Positions 51,596 through 62,774 of a stretch of 64,000 nucleotides of DNA are shown here, piece by piece. Origin of the DNA: Ifrita kowaldi (Eukaryota > Chordata > Aves > Passeriformes > Cinclosomatidae); NCBI GenBank assembly GCA_013398055.1, contig VZRS01002382.1, positions 530,680-594,679 on the forward strand. The letters run 5' to 3'. The position numbers were made by a program, and so were the translations under genes. Positions within the stretch are counted from its first letter, which is position 1, and each line of letters starts with the position of its first letter. The notes beneath the pieces are model-generated. The model had not been told where the DNA came from. It saw only the letters and a list, made by a program, of their open reading frames with translations, and ran no database searches.

Positions 51596-53534
51596 TTACG
51601 GGGGAGAAAACCCAGACTTCAAAGCACCAAATTATGGGTCAACTAATTAATTTTTTTAAATTGCTAGAGAAGTTTCTCCAAAATTAAATTCCATCAAGTT
51701 TCCCCTCATCTCCCAATCTGAATCCTTCTCTATCTAGAGCTGTGATTTCTCTGAATCCAGTTTGGATTTATTTAGTTTGGATATTGCATTGCCTATGTGT
51801 CATGTTGGCACTGTGGTACCAATTAGATGGTGTGAACCCATGTACTCAGTACTGTGGTGAGAATTACTACTAAAAAGCATTTTTTTTAGCAGTGGTAGCC
51901 TGATAGTTCAATCTCAAGATTCAGTGGCCTCATTTCTGCTTCTAAAATAAATTGAACAGTGTTGGAATTGTTTCTATGGCCCAAAGACTGATGGGACAAT
52001 CTTCCCATGTCTGCAGAGCTGAACCATTGTAGCCTCCAGACAGATGGCTGTGTTCACACTGCTGAGGGACAACATGGATTGTCTCAAGCCACTGGTGATT
52101 ATTTGGAAGGGTTCAAGCCCAAACCCTACCACGGACCCTTCCTATTGTTAAAAGCATTAAAATATCCCACCCAGTTATTGCTTGTGCCAGTGGCCCAGCA
52201 CTGCTTACACGGATGGAGGCAGACGTGGTTCTGGGTTTCAGTCAAGGGGTCTGGGCCCCCCTTTCAGCTCTGCCAGAGGCTTCTTGTGTGACCTTGATCT
52301 GTAACTTAGGGTAAGCTTCATTCCATTTAACGTTGACTAATGGTGAGGGTGTCTAATTAAACCAGTCATGTGTGCTCTCTCTCTGATCAGAGAAGGAAGA
52401 GAAAGCAAATTCAGGAGGTGAATCATGCCGTTTTAAGGCAAGTGTCAGAGACAAATGAGATGAATTGCCCTCTGGAAGTAGCTATTTCTTTCCATTAACC
52501 AAAGAGGAAGTCTACATTAGAAGAGTTTAGACTAGATGCCTGATTTATGAATGGCTGAAGTTAAGTAAAATTAGTCCTGTCCTTAATCTCTATGCATGCC
52601 TGTTTCTCCGTGTGCCGAGTGATAGAAATAACACCTTCTGCACCTCACATTCGACGGCGCCATTGGACAAGGAGCTTCCTCTGGAAAGAAATTAAACCTA
52701 GGAGTAAATATACAACCATTAGAGAAGCAAAGCCTTTGCTCTTGATACATGACAACATGAGCAGGACCATTGGGGGCATTCTGGTGCTTTTGCCATTTTC
52801 CACCTTTATATTTTGACAGCAAGACACCCCTAAATGAGTGTTCCAAATATGTCCAGGGGCAGTTGGCCTGTTTTGAGTGAGTGCAATAGGAGCACTGAGG
52901 AAGGCTGACCATGCAAGGGTGTGTAGGGCCCAGTCCTGGCCAGCAGCCTTGGAGGTTTTCCTTGGATACTGCTCTTCTCAACTGACAGGACCTATTTACT
53001 TTTTGAAAAATCTCCCAGAGGAATGAAAGCTAATGACTAGCTATGACAAAGTTAAAGAAAAAAAAATGAAGAGGAGAAGAAAAGCTTGCATTTTCTTAGC
53101 AAAAATCCACAACATATAAACCAGGCATGGAGTAATTGTCCCAGTTGATAAGTTGTATGTACATATGAGGCTTGCTTCTGGAAGGGAAAATTTGCCTCTC
53201 TAACTATCCTGGGTAGTTAAAGCAGCAAAAGAAAAAAAAAGGCAAAAAAAAGACCTTGTGTGGGTGTCCTGATAAGTGCTTATTTTGATCCAAATTGTAA
53301 CATGTTACCCGTGTGTGGGCACAGTTGTGCTCAATAAGGCTTTCACCAGCACAACCATGTCCAAAACACAAACCCCCCCACAATGTTTCTGTGTTATTGG
53401 GGGTAACTGAGATATCTGTAAATCCATTAAATCTAATAACAGGTCCTTAGAGACCATTTTGGGGTTTTTTGGGGGCGTGTTAAATTACTAAATCTTGTTA
53501 TTAACGCTTTTATTTTATGATTTGCTGTTTCCAG

Positions 53535-53708
53535 GGCACAGACAGAAGCTTGATGACTCTAAACCTAGTTTGTTCTCTGAACGCCTCAGTGATTTAGGGC
53601 GCATTCCTCATCCCAGTATGAGAGTAGGGGTCCCGACCCAGAGCCCACGGCCCTCTCTGAACTCTGCACCAAGTCCTTTTAATCCACAAGGACAGAGTCA
53701 GATTACAG
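53535..53708 (+). CDS. RUNX2: RUNX2 exon 5: NLS and Pro/Ser linker
   Basis: Encodes (R)HRQKLDDSKPSLFSERLSDL, GRIPHPSMRVGVPTQSPRP and SLNSAPSPFNPQGQSQIT plus one base. The basic stretch PRRHRQKL, completed by the end of exon 4, is the nuclear localisation signal. The rest is the Pro/Ser-rich region after the Runt domain that carries activation and regulatory functions. DSKPSLFS and GRIPHPSMRVGVP identify RUNX2; RUNX1 has DDQTKPGSLSFSERLSELE here. Against the human protein as I recall it there are three changes: Asp to Glu in FSERLS, Pro to Thr in VPTQ and Asn to Ser in QSPRP. Length is 174 bp, as in human exon 5. Acceptor ccag ends at 53534, donor gtaaga is at 53709, and both borders are phase 1. 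Confidence 0.98.
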
Positions 53709-56700
53709 GTAAGAGACAGAACCATAGGTTTGACTTGCACAGGCATTGGTAGTAATTGCTTATGGATATTTGTGTCTCAGCTGCAGTCAAAGAGGCTGTT
53801 ACAGAGTGGGGGATGTTCTCCAAGCAAAGCTAGGTGGGAAGTGGATTTTTCTATAGTGCTTGAAGCTGAAAATGTCTTTCTCTTTTTTTTTTTTTTAATA
53901 TCTTTTTGCTATAAATCTAAAATAGTCAATCCAGGTCATTTGAGTAGGGATATGGTGAAATTCTAACTGCCATGTTGCTCTGCCTTCTCCGTGTTGCAAT
54001 AGTACATATTAGAGTATAATAGAATTAACATTTTTATTCAGCCTTGTTATTTTGCACTCATGTTAAGGGAAGCAGCCAGCACTTAATAGTCTTTTTATCG
54101 GAATAATAATACACTCTCTTCTCACATGGTGGTTTCCTTCCACCACCAGTGCTGACCACGGTTACAATAAATGAACTGGCTTATGGAGAAATTTCCAAAG
54201 GTTGCTCGTGAGGGTTGTATGCAACATTTATGATTGCATGCTGAGAGACAGATTTCATTGTGCTGAGAGAAATCATAAAGAACCCACCATGTGTCACAGA
54301 TTAGAAGGCTGAAATAAGGTGTTTAACTACAGCTGTGCCAGGAGTTTGCAGCAAAACTGTGAAGCCTACGAAATAAACCACTATTGTTGTTTTTTCTAAA
54401 GTCAGAGCTGGTTAAATTTTTCAAAATAATTTCAAAACAGCTTCTACCTAACTTTGGGCATTTCTAGATTCTAAATTTGTGCTGACGTGTTTGTGTCTAT
54501 TCAGGATGTGAAGAGGTGTTACCCCCGATCAATTGTTAGAACTGTTGGAGAACTTTACCTAGATGCAAGTCTGTCAACAAAGCTCTTGGCTCAATTCCCT
54601 AGACCAATTTAATACTCAGTCCTGCTGCTACAGTTGCATCCACAGCAGAGTCCTTTGCCAGTATTATACACCAGCATTCCTTTCCTGGTAAAGCACTCCT
54701 AGTATAGACATACTCTTTGAGTCAACCTAGGAAGATTTCTAGTTTCATGTTTCAAGTGGTTTTGACATGATACCAGCTGAAACTTAGCGGTTTTAACAAA
54801 GTGTTGTGGCTTTCTTCTTCTTTCTTTTCCTTCTTATTTTAAGTTTAACCAGTTTATTAATTTGCAGTAAGAAAGAGAAGTAAGTGAGTTAATTTGAACC
54901 CCTTGCTCTCAAGGAATTGCAGCAAAGAAATTGTTCCCATGAGCTGTGGCAAAGTTCTCCCAGATCTAGAAGTCTAACTAAAATGTTTATAATATATTAA
55001 ATACGTTGATTGTACCCATTACATGGTACCTGCTGCCCCCCAGCTTCCAGTTTTTTTGCCCAGGCTTGGTGTTTTGTCCATTGGACCTGTGAAGTCAGGG
55101 CTCTTGTGCATACCATTTTCTGGGTAAGAGCTGCCGAACTAAAACACAGTATTTTTTTTCTAACCAATTCTTCTGTCTGGCAGTGTTTGTAGACACAGTT
55201 CCCAAGAAAGCGGGGGGAAATCCAGGCTATAAGCAGGTTCTTTTTTCCTTCTTCCTTGTGCCTCCATAGTTTACCTATTGTGCAACACTATATCTAGGAA
55301 CGAAAGAGGGTAAAATTCTTCTTGACCCCATCTGGCGATCAGCTTATGCCCTGAAGCACAAGAACTGAGATCCCCTTGTAATTTTCTTCCTAAGTGTAAC
55401 TTCATATGCTGCTCTCCTTCACATAAATGCCTCCTGTAGAAAATGTTCTGCTGGCTTTGATTAATAGACTACTTCTCTGCCTCGTTATGAGGCAGCAGCA
55501 GCATTTACAGATCTGGGAGGTGAAAACTTCAGATGAGCTTTCAATAAGCCTGACTGGAAACAAAGCTGTGTGGCATTCCCTGCCTTCTCTGCAAATTTAA
55601 GTCAGCAGTTCAAAGCACCAGCTGAGACTTCATCAAGAGAGGGAAGATGCAGTGCTGGTAGGGCAGAGGGAAGTGAGCTGAGCCGAGGGAGGCAGGCTGG
55701 ATTTCCCATCTACCATTGATTATGTACTTTTATTGTTGGATAAACTCAAGGTTATGCGATACATTAGAATCCCAAATTGCTCTCATTTCCCCCAAAATGG
55801 TGAGGAGTCTGTAGTGAATAAGTGGTCTGATACAGTATTTGTGATGTTATTTCCCACCCTTGCCTCCTCCTCAGTTTAGAAAAGTCCAACAGCCAGCTCT
55901 CCATTTGGTGGCCGTCCCATTTAATTAGGTGATTGGTGTGAGCATGTTATATGGATGCAAGCTCTGAGAATTGCACTGGCTTTCCACCAGGCTCTTTGGT
56001 GCTCTTTGGGACCTTGACTGTAATCTGTAAAGCTCAGCGTGTTCTGATGCTCCACCAAAGTGCTGGGATGCTTTTTTGCAGGCAGTCCCTATTCTCGGAC
56101 CCTTCTTGTGGAATGAATGGATACTCTTCACTACACAAACCATGTCAGTGAGAGACAAAGGTGATGCCATGGACAAGGCACACTTTGATCAGGTGTTGAG
56201 TGGGAAATTGCTGAACATCCCCCTGTACAGTGTGGTCGTAGGGAGTGAGGTGTTTGGGCTGTGCTTTGACACCAGTTTCCATGCTGTGGTGGAATACTCA
56301 GAATGCCACTGTCTTCTTAACATAAGCACTGTCTTGGGTATGCGTTAAAAGGGAAATAGACCCTTCTCTGAAAACCAGGATTTTTCTATTACCTTTATTG
56401 GAATTAACCGAGCATTCCTTTAGAAATACCGTGATTTCATTATCTCTTTACCTAGTTATTATTTAGGGAAATAATAAATTCCTAATAACTTGAACAGTAA
56501 ATACTGGTTTCCTATACAAAATCCATATTATTGCTAGTAAGCACATAAACGTTTTGCTTCATTCCACTTGAGGTCTTGCATAACTATTGCATGATTAAAC
56601 AGACATATTATTTAAAGCCTGGCTGACCCACACCTGAGTCTGAAAGAACTCAGCACTTTGGGGTTCACTCCTATATTTCTTTTCTCTGTTTAGGTTGTGT

Positions 56701-57685
56701 TTATTTTCCTGGAGTATCAGAGTACACGTTGAACAAATCACAGCACAGTCCTTAACCTACCACAGGACTGGGCTGTGGCAGGACAAGGCACAGAGTTGGC
56801 CTTATTCAACATGGCACTTTAAGTAGGATTCAGCAAAAGCTACATCGAAGGGTGATTAAAAAACAAGTGGTCCAATAAGCAGCTGCCTTTGCTGAGGCAG
56901 TGCAGATCCAATTTGAACCCTGCTTGCTGCCCGTAAATCAGGAATCCTGTCCATTCACATTTGGTTACTGGTATATTTGCTTTTTTATTTTTTTCCCCAT
57001 TCCCTAACGGGCTCATGCAACTTGCTTGTGTATCCGATTACATTCCCGTTCAGACACTGAGCTGTTGCATCAGTGTTCCAGCATGAGACAAGGAAAACTT
57101 GTTTTTCTGAGATGCAACTGGTGAGGATTAGCTTCTGTAGGCCAGGAAAAGCCATGGGTGTAATGGCAGGAATGTAGTCGGTGTGAGGACCCCATCGACT
57201 GGGCTGCGGGGACAGCGAAGTGGGAGTTAAGTGAGGTTTCATGCTCCATCACCGATGTGGCACTGGCTGATCTATAGGCAACCTGTGACTTTCATCACTG
57301 AAATAACAGCCCTCAAAGGCAGGTCCTGTGAAACCTTTTTTTTCCCTTTTCCTCTTCCCCCTCTCCACGCACTTCAGGGTTGTTATGCTTCCATTTCTCA
57401 TCATTTTTTAAGCAGATTTAAGGTCTTCAGAGCTGGCTTAACAGGAAGGTAGGGAGGGGATACATCTTCACTGGCAGACAGGGACTGATTTCAAGGACAG
57501 TGTAAACTGAATCTGCAGCTTGCTCTATTTTATGCAAATTGTTTGCATCCTCTGGTTGACTGGCAAGTTGCCATTGTGGACCTCAATTTCATAAAGCTGG
57601 TGTCCCTTCTATTATTCTTTTAACTTTATTTCCCCCTATCCCCCTTTTAAAACATAGCTGACCTACTGGCATGATTTGTTAAGGT

Positions 57686-57687
<2 letters not shown>

Positions 57688-57733
<46 letters not shown>
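57688..57733. repeat. Poly(T) run, 46 bases
   Basis: Uninterrupted run of 46 T, the longest homopolymer in the window. On the minus strand it would be an A46 tail, but the sequence next to it (from 57734) contains no AATAAA-type signal and no recognisable transcript. The frame at 57684-57866 starts inside the run and is an artefact. Confidence 0.95.
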
Positions 57734-57735
<2 letters not shown>

Positions 57736-58378
57736 ATTTCAAAAATGTGACTCTTGGAGGGGTGGGAGGAGAAATGGGTTTAGAGGTTCTTCAGGCCAAA
57801 ATCTGGTCTCAATTACTTTTCTGTACATTGGGGTGTAACTCCACTGGATTTGACTTTGTTAATTGAACTGGGCGAATCAGATGAAGCCCTGGGCTTTCAA
57901 AGATGCCTAAGAAAGAGTTAGAGAAGAGAAGAAGGTCGCATTTTGCTGTTGTTGTTTTGCTGAGGGAGTTGCTGTTACAACAATAGTTGGGTTACTCATG
58001 CAGAAAGTCATCTTGGCTTTATTAAGATCAGAAGTGAGGATATTTGCTCTAAATGTTTACCAAAGATAGCTCCAGACAGTTTGTTTTTTACTGTTGGCAG
58101 TAGCACTAATCCAACCAGCAGCAACCAGCGCTAGAGCTGATGGCTGGGTTTAAATGAGAGTGTGATGCATGTGATGTCTGGGTATTATAGACAGTACACT
58201 GAGGAGCTGCCAGCCTGTGATCATGCTCTGGTCATGTAACTCAGCTTGGAAAAGGGGGAATTGTTTTTTTTCCTATAGAAAATTAGTGTGCTTCACAATC
58301 CAATGCCAAAGTAGTGGAAAAACTTGTTCTTCAGGGATATTTGCAGGTTTTTTCTTCTCTCCATTGACACTTCAGAAC

Positions 58379-58468
58379 ATGGAAGGTGTCCCTCCCCATG
58401 TCAGGGGGATTAGAACTAGATGATCTTTAAGGTTCCTTCTGACCCAAACTGTTGTATGATCCTATGGT
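58379..58468 (+). mobile_element. CR1 LINE fragment, 3' end
   Basis: Sense CR1 end: atggaaggtgtccctcccca, tagaactagatgatctttaa, ggttccttctgacccaaact and gttgtatgatcctatgg. About 90 bp, moderately diverged. Confidence 0.9.
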
Positions 58469-61400
58469 GATTTCTGCTGGAAGAAGAGAAGTTGTGATAC
58501 TGGATAGCCAATGTCATTGGTGGGAGAATGGGTCGCTAGACAGGCTTTTTCATTCTTTCCTTTTTAATTTTAGTGTTATGAGGTGCATCTAATCTTGGAC
58601 TAATTTTTAAGGATTCTTATTGTCCATTAAGCATCAATATCCACAGTCCATTTGACATAGTCAGTCAGAGACAACAAAGGTCAAGAACCCTGCATATCTC
58701 CCGTGACTATAAATGTGACAGCAAAACCTAGACACAAAATAATATACAATACTCAGTATTTTCTGCTTTGTCAAGGTTCACCTGGAAGTGCAAACAGGAT
58801 GGAGCTGTTTGCGTGTCAGTTTAGGCCTCACCCCGCTGATTTGTTTCAGCTGAACTGTGCCCAGGCTGTCTCAGCATACCCACGATATGCCCTGCTGTGA
58901 AGGAATACGCTGAGAGCCGCACTTCCCCTCACACCCACGCAGGCGTAACAGAAATGTTTACAAAAGGAGGACTGCTCTTAGTAATCACTCCAAAGTTTTC
59001 AAGTGTAAATGCCAGCTCAGACTGGCCCTCTGACTTCTTCACTCTTGTTGAATGCTCTGTTAGCCCTTCCCTATGTCTGTGATATGGAAATGCGGGGGGC
59101 TTTCTCCTGGGCAGTTCATTTTATTTTTATATTAAGTATTTTTCCTTGTTTTGGAGGGATTCCTTTAGGGAGGAATCCACATGCACTCTGCCTCAGAGCT
59201 TTAAGGTTTTTCATCTGTTCTGGGCTTTTTGTGATAGGGAAGATGTGCTGTGCCTGCAGAGCATGTGGTGCTTTGGGTAACGGCACAAGGTCCCTGGCTC
59301 ACAGGGATCCTGTGGACACATGGGAGCCCACCAGCCAGAGCCAGTAGGGAAGCTGGTCTGTGGTGTAGGAGGCCAAGGAAAACCTCTCACAAATCACCTC
59401 ATAGCTTCTTCCCCAACAGTATGTGTTAAATAATCATCCCACCCCTTCTGGGCCAGAGCAAGGAGAAGGTGACCCTCCTGAGAGTCTCATTGTGTTTGCC
59501 TCAGAAGTATCCGTGTGGATCGGCCCTGGAAGTGCTGTTGTGGCAGCTGGCACACCCCTATGGTGCCGCCAGCACCCTCCTTCCCCCAGGATGTTTGGTG
59601 GTGTGTTTGGGACCAGAAGAGATGGTCTGGTGGGTCTCAGTGGCCGAAGTCACTGCTTCAGCACCATTGCAAAGGAATGGGTCCCACCCATCTCCTGGTG
59701 GGACCAGAGGGTGCCACATGAGCTGCATGTCTGCCTTCAGGGACTATTGGGGGCAGCTTTGGGCTCTGCCTCATGGCACTTTTCACTGCGGATTGGGCAA
59801 TGCTGCTGAGCAGTAACGTTTGGCCTGTGGGCTCACAGGTCACCTTTGACTTGGCAAGGTGATGGTGTTTCACCACCTTCTCTCACATCCATGCAAACCT
59901 TGACCGCCATCAGGCAGCAACGGTTGGCTTTAGGGCATTTGCTCTGGGATCTGGTAAAACTTGTATCTTCACTTTCCGGTTTCCTAACGGGTCAAAGATA
60001 TCTCAAGACAGTCAGCCCCCAGGCAACATTTCCCACCCTGCCTCGACCATGACCTCAGCCATGCCTTTGTGTGGAGGAATCACAGTAACTCTCTGGCCTG
60101 AGGTACTGTGACCTTCTCCTCAGTCGTTGAGCTCTGATGAATCATCTAGTGTTCAATTTGGTTAAAGATTCTCCTCTTCATTATTTCCTATTCCCTGGGA
60201 AGACTGATGTATTTAAGGTAGCTTTTGCAAGAATATGTTATATGTTTTGGGGTCAAGTGATGGTCCATCCAGCCCCATATCCTGCTTCTGACAGTGCAGT
60301 ATGAGATATTGTTTTGAAATAGCACATGAGCCTTAGAAAAACCACTTTGTGCTATTTGTCATTCTTGTGTCCACACAGACATTCACAGTTTAAGGGTGAT
60401 TAAGGGTGTTAAGTGTAAAACCAAGTCTAGCATGGGTGTTCAAAGTGATGAGAGTGCCAGAGGCGCTCAAGAACTTCTTGTGCCATGAGGATTGCACGAG
60501 CAGGAGTGACATGAGCCTCCAGAAAGGCAGGTCTTTTTCTGAACTTTCCACCATCTTGGACCAAAATGATGTAGAAACATCCTCTGCTATGATTTTTTTC
60601 CCAGTCTTTACCTGCTATGTTATTTCCTCCTAGCATTGGAGCTGACATAAACCCAAAACTTTAAAGGACTCTGGTTTTGATTCAGAAGCAGAGATGGAAA
60701 AGCTCTTGGAGTTTGAAGGATCTTGGATTTAAGATTGTGCTGCTAACACACCATTAATTTTAAGATTGTTTTCCCAGCTAGCCTAGGCTTTCTGTTCCCA
60801 GTTGAAGATCATTTACCATTGACTGCATGGTGAATTATCGTAGTGGAATGAGGCAGAGAAATATGTCAATATCAGATGTAACAATGAGCAGTCAGTCACA
60901 TTTGAACCTGTGCCAATCTATACAACCCTGGCCTTGAAATTGTTAAAACAAAGAAGTTCATTACATTTAATGATCAAGTGTCCTTTGGATTTCTGAGAAG
61001 TTTATGTTAACCATTTATATTACTCAGCTCTAATATACATGGCAAACTACAGGAAAATCCTCTTAAAATTAAGTTGGAAGGTTGTTTTTTTTATATGTAT
61101 CTATATAGTTATTTTGCTTCAAGGAAGTATCTGCTTTCCAGACATCTCTTCAAACAAATCATGTCTGAGGAGAAATAATAAACAAGAAGTAGCTGAAACT
61201 ACAAGGTTTCGCTGTGTGGAAGAGCAAGGAAAGGAGTTTAAAAAAGGGAAAAAAGTTGAATTTCCTGAAAAAGAATCTTTGCTTATGACATGTGGCTGTC
61301 AGATTGCTGTCTTCAAAGCAGGGCTTTAGCACAGTGTTCTGATAGAGCAGGTTCTCCAAATTGAATGGACTTGGTGTGCTTCCCTGAAAATACTGGGCAG

Positions 61401-61976
61401 GATTTGAAGGATGTGCTACAATTTCTATGAGCTGGTTCGGAGATAGTTTTCTGTTTATTGTGCAGTGCCCAAAACAAACTTTGGGGTTGAAAGTGCTTTG
61501 TTTTTATCAATGTAAAGAAATAAAAATCATAATTTATGAGGTATTCCCAGGGATCTTTGTCACCAGATATTAACTGAGAGTAAATAGTTTATAAATCCAA
61601 ACATAAGTGAGTAAGACTAGATCTCTTTCCACCAGTGCTTCAGCAAAAATTAAACTGTGGTTATCCTTAAAATCGTTTCCTCCTCAAAATCATTTTGATG
61701 TTGCAAATATATCAAAAGTTATCATTAGCTTCCGATAGTTATCCCAAACCATTTGGTTTCATATTTTGTAATTGACGGGACTGTAGGTAATTGGGCCAGC
61801 ATCCAAATGTGACATTTTTTGATGGATGCTGATAAGATTAATGACATTTTTCTCCTTGGCTAGTATTTTCAGCACTGAAAACAGTATTGTGTGATGTTTG
61901 AACTGGATAACAGCTTGACAGGCGTGCCAAGTGCTGACTGTAGAGTCTACGCACCTCTGAAGAAAACAGCCCTAGG

Positions 61977-62214
61977 GTGTGCCAGGGGAGATTTAGATTG
62001 GATCTTACGAAAATTTTCTTCACTCAAAAGTTGTTCAGGCTTTGGAACAGGCTGCCCAGGGAAGCGGTGGAGTCACCATCCCTGGAAGTGTTCAAAAAAC
62101 GTGTAGCTGTGGAGCTTAGGGACATGGTTTAGCGGTGGACCTGGCAGTGCTGGGTTAATGGTTGGACCCATTGGTCTTAGAGGTCTTTTCCAACCTTAAT
62201 GATTCTATGATACC
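61977..62214 (+). mobile_element. CR1 LINE fragment, distinct subfamily
   Basis: Sense CR1: ggtgtgccaggggagattta, ctttggaacaggctgcccag, agcggtggagtcaccatccc, tagggacatggtttagcggt, aggtcttttccaaccttaa and tgattctatgata. The segment around GLWNRLPRE is shifted by small indels. The gacatggtttag / ggacctggcagtgctggg block marks a subfamily different from the other copies in the window. Confidence 0.93.
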
Positions 62215-62612
62215 ATGAAGTTCACTTCCTAAGATCAGACCTGGGGCTCATCCTTGCTGTTTGCTTCTCTTTCTGATTCCTTAAGGACTGGCAACTCTTG
62301 GTGTAACATGTTGGAAGAGAGACACTAGGAATTTGCAGCACAGCTTCTAGATCTTTTAAAATCCTGCTCTCTGATCTGTTCATTTCCCACAGAAATCATT
62401 CTGAGGAGGGAAAAGCACAGACCAAGACTAGAAAGGGTTGAGTCGTTGAGGAGCAGGTTGTGTTTCATTGCATTCTCATTCCTTGTAGCACTAATGTGTG
62501 TATGTTCAGTGATCCCACTTCTTTCAATTAGGCTGTTGATACCCTAAAATTTTTCTTCCTTTTAAAAAAATTTTCTCTTTTTCTTTTTTTTTTTTGGTTT
62601 TTTTCCCCCTAG

Positions 62613-62774
62613 ACCCCAGACAGGCGCAGTCATCCCCGCCATGGTCCTATGACCAGTCTTACCCATCCTACTTGAGCCAGATGACTTCACCGTCCATTCA
62701 CTCCACAACTCCCCTGTCCTCCACTCGAGGCACAGGACTTCCAGCCATTACCGATGTGCCCAGACGCCTCTCAG
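62613..62774 (+). CDS. RUNX2: RUNX2 exon 6: MAPK-regulated activation segment
   Basis: Encodes (D)PRQAQSSPPWSYDQSYPSYL, SQMTSPSIHSTTPLSSTRG and TGLPAITDVPRRLS plus one base. This is the Ser/Thr/Pro-rich region of RUNX2 used in transactivation. The two serines known as ERK/p38 targets in mouse type I RUNX2 (S301 in SSPP and S319 in TSPS) are both present, at codons 62633-62635 and 62687-62689 and 18 residues apart as expected. Compared with human as I recall it there is one change, Ile to Leu in PRRLS. Length is 162 bp, as in human exon 6, with acceptor ccccctag ending at 62612 and donor gtaaag at 62775. Both borders are phase 1. The next exon lies beyond the window. Confidence 0.98.

Larger units (their letters stand above)
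12581..53534 (+). other. RUNX2: RUNX2 intron 4 (41 kb)
   Basis: Runs from gtgagt at 12581 to the acceptor tttgctgtttccag ending at 53534. A very long intron here fits the known RUNX2 architecture. Transposons found are twelve CR1 fragments, listed separately. Other content is the duplicated block around the N at 24347, pyrimidine tracts at 16714-16814 and 50581-50657, short (GA)n and (CA)n microsatellites, and the coding-like stretch at 51382-51591. Long repeat-free spans, where I recognise nothing specific, are 12581-16700, 19230-24040, 25720-30600, 30680-33130, 38270-40230, 40540-42400, 43670-50570 and 51600-53530. These are candidate territory for bone and cartilage enhancers of RUNX2 (inference), but no individual enhancer can be called from sequence alone. 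Confidence 0.85.
53709..62612 (+). other. RUNX2: RUNX2 intron 5
   Basis: An 8.9-kb intron from gtaaga to a long pyrimidine-rich acceptor (62581-62612, ending ccccctag). It contains a 46-T run (57688-57733), CR1 fragments at 58379-58468 and 61977-62214, and otherwise unique sequence. The frames at 59423-59809 and 59469-59816 lie in a GC-richer patch but show no recognisable domain. No extra exon is recognised. Confidence 0.85.

Noticed and set aside
59423..59816. Two overlapping 115-128-codon frames in intron 5
   Set aside because: A GC-rich local patch with frames open in parallel. No domain, splice context or family is recognised.
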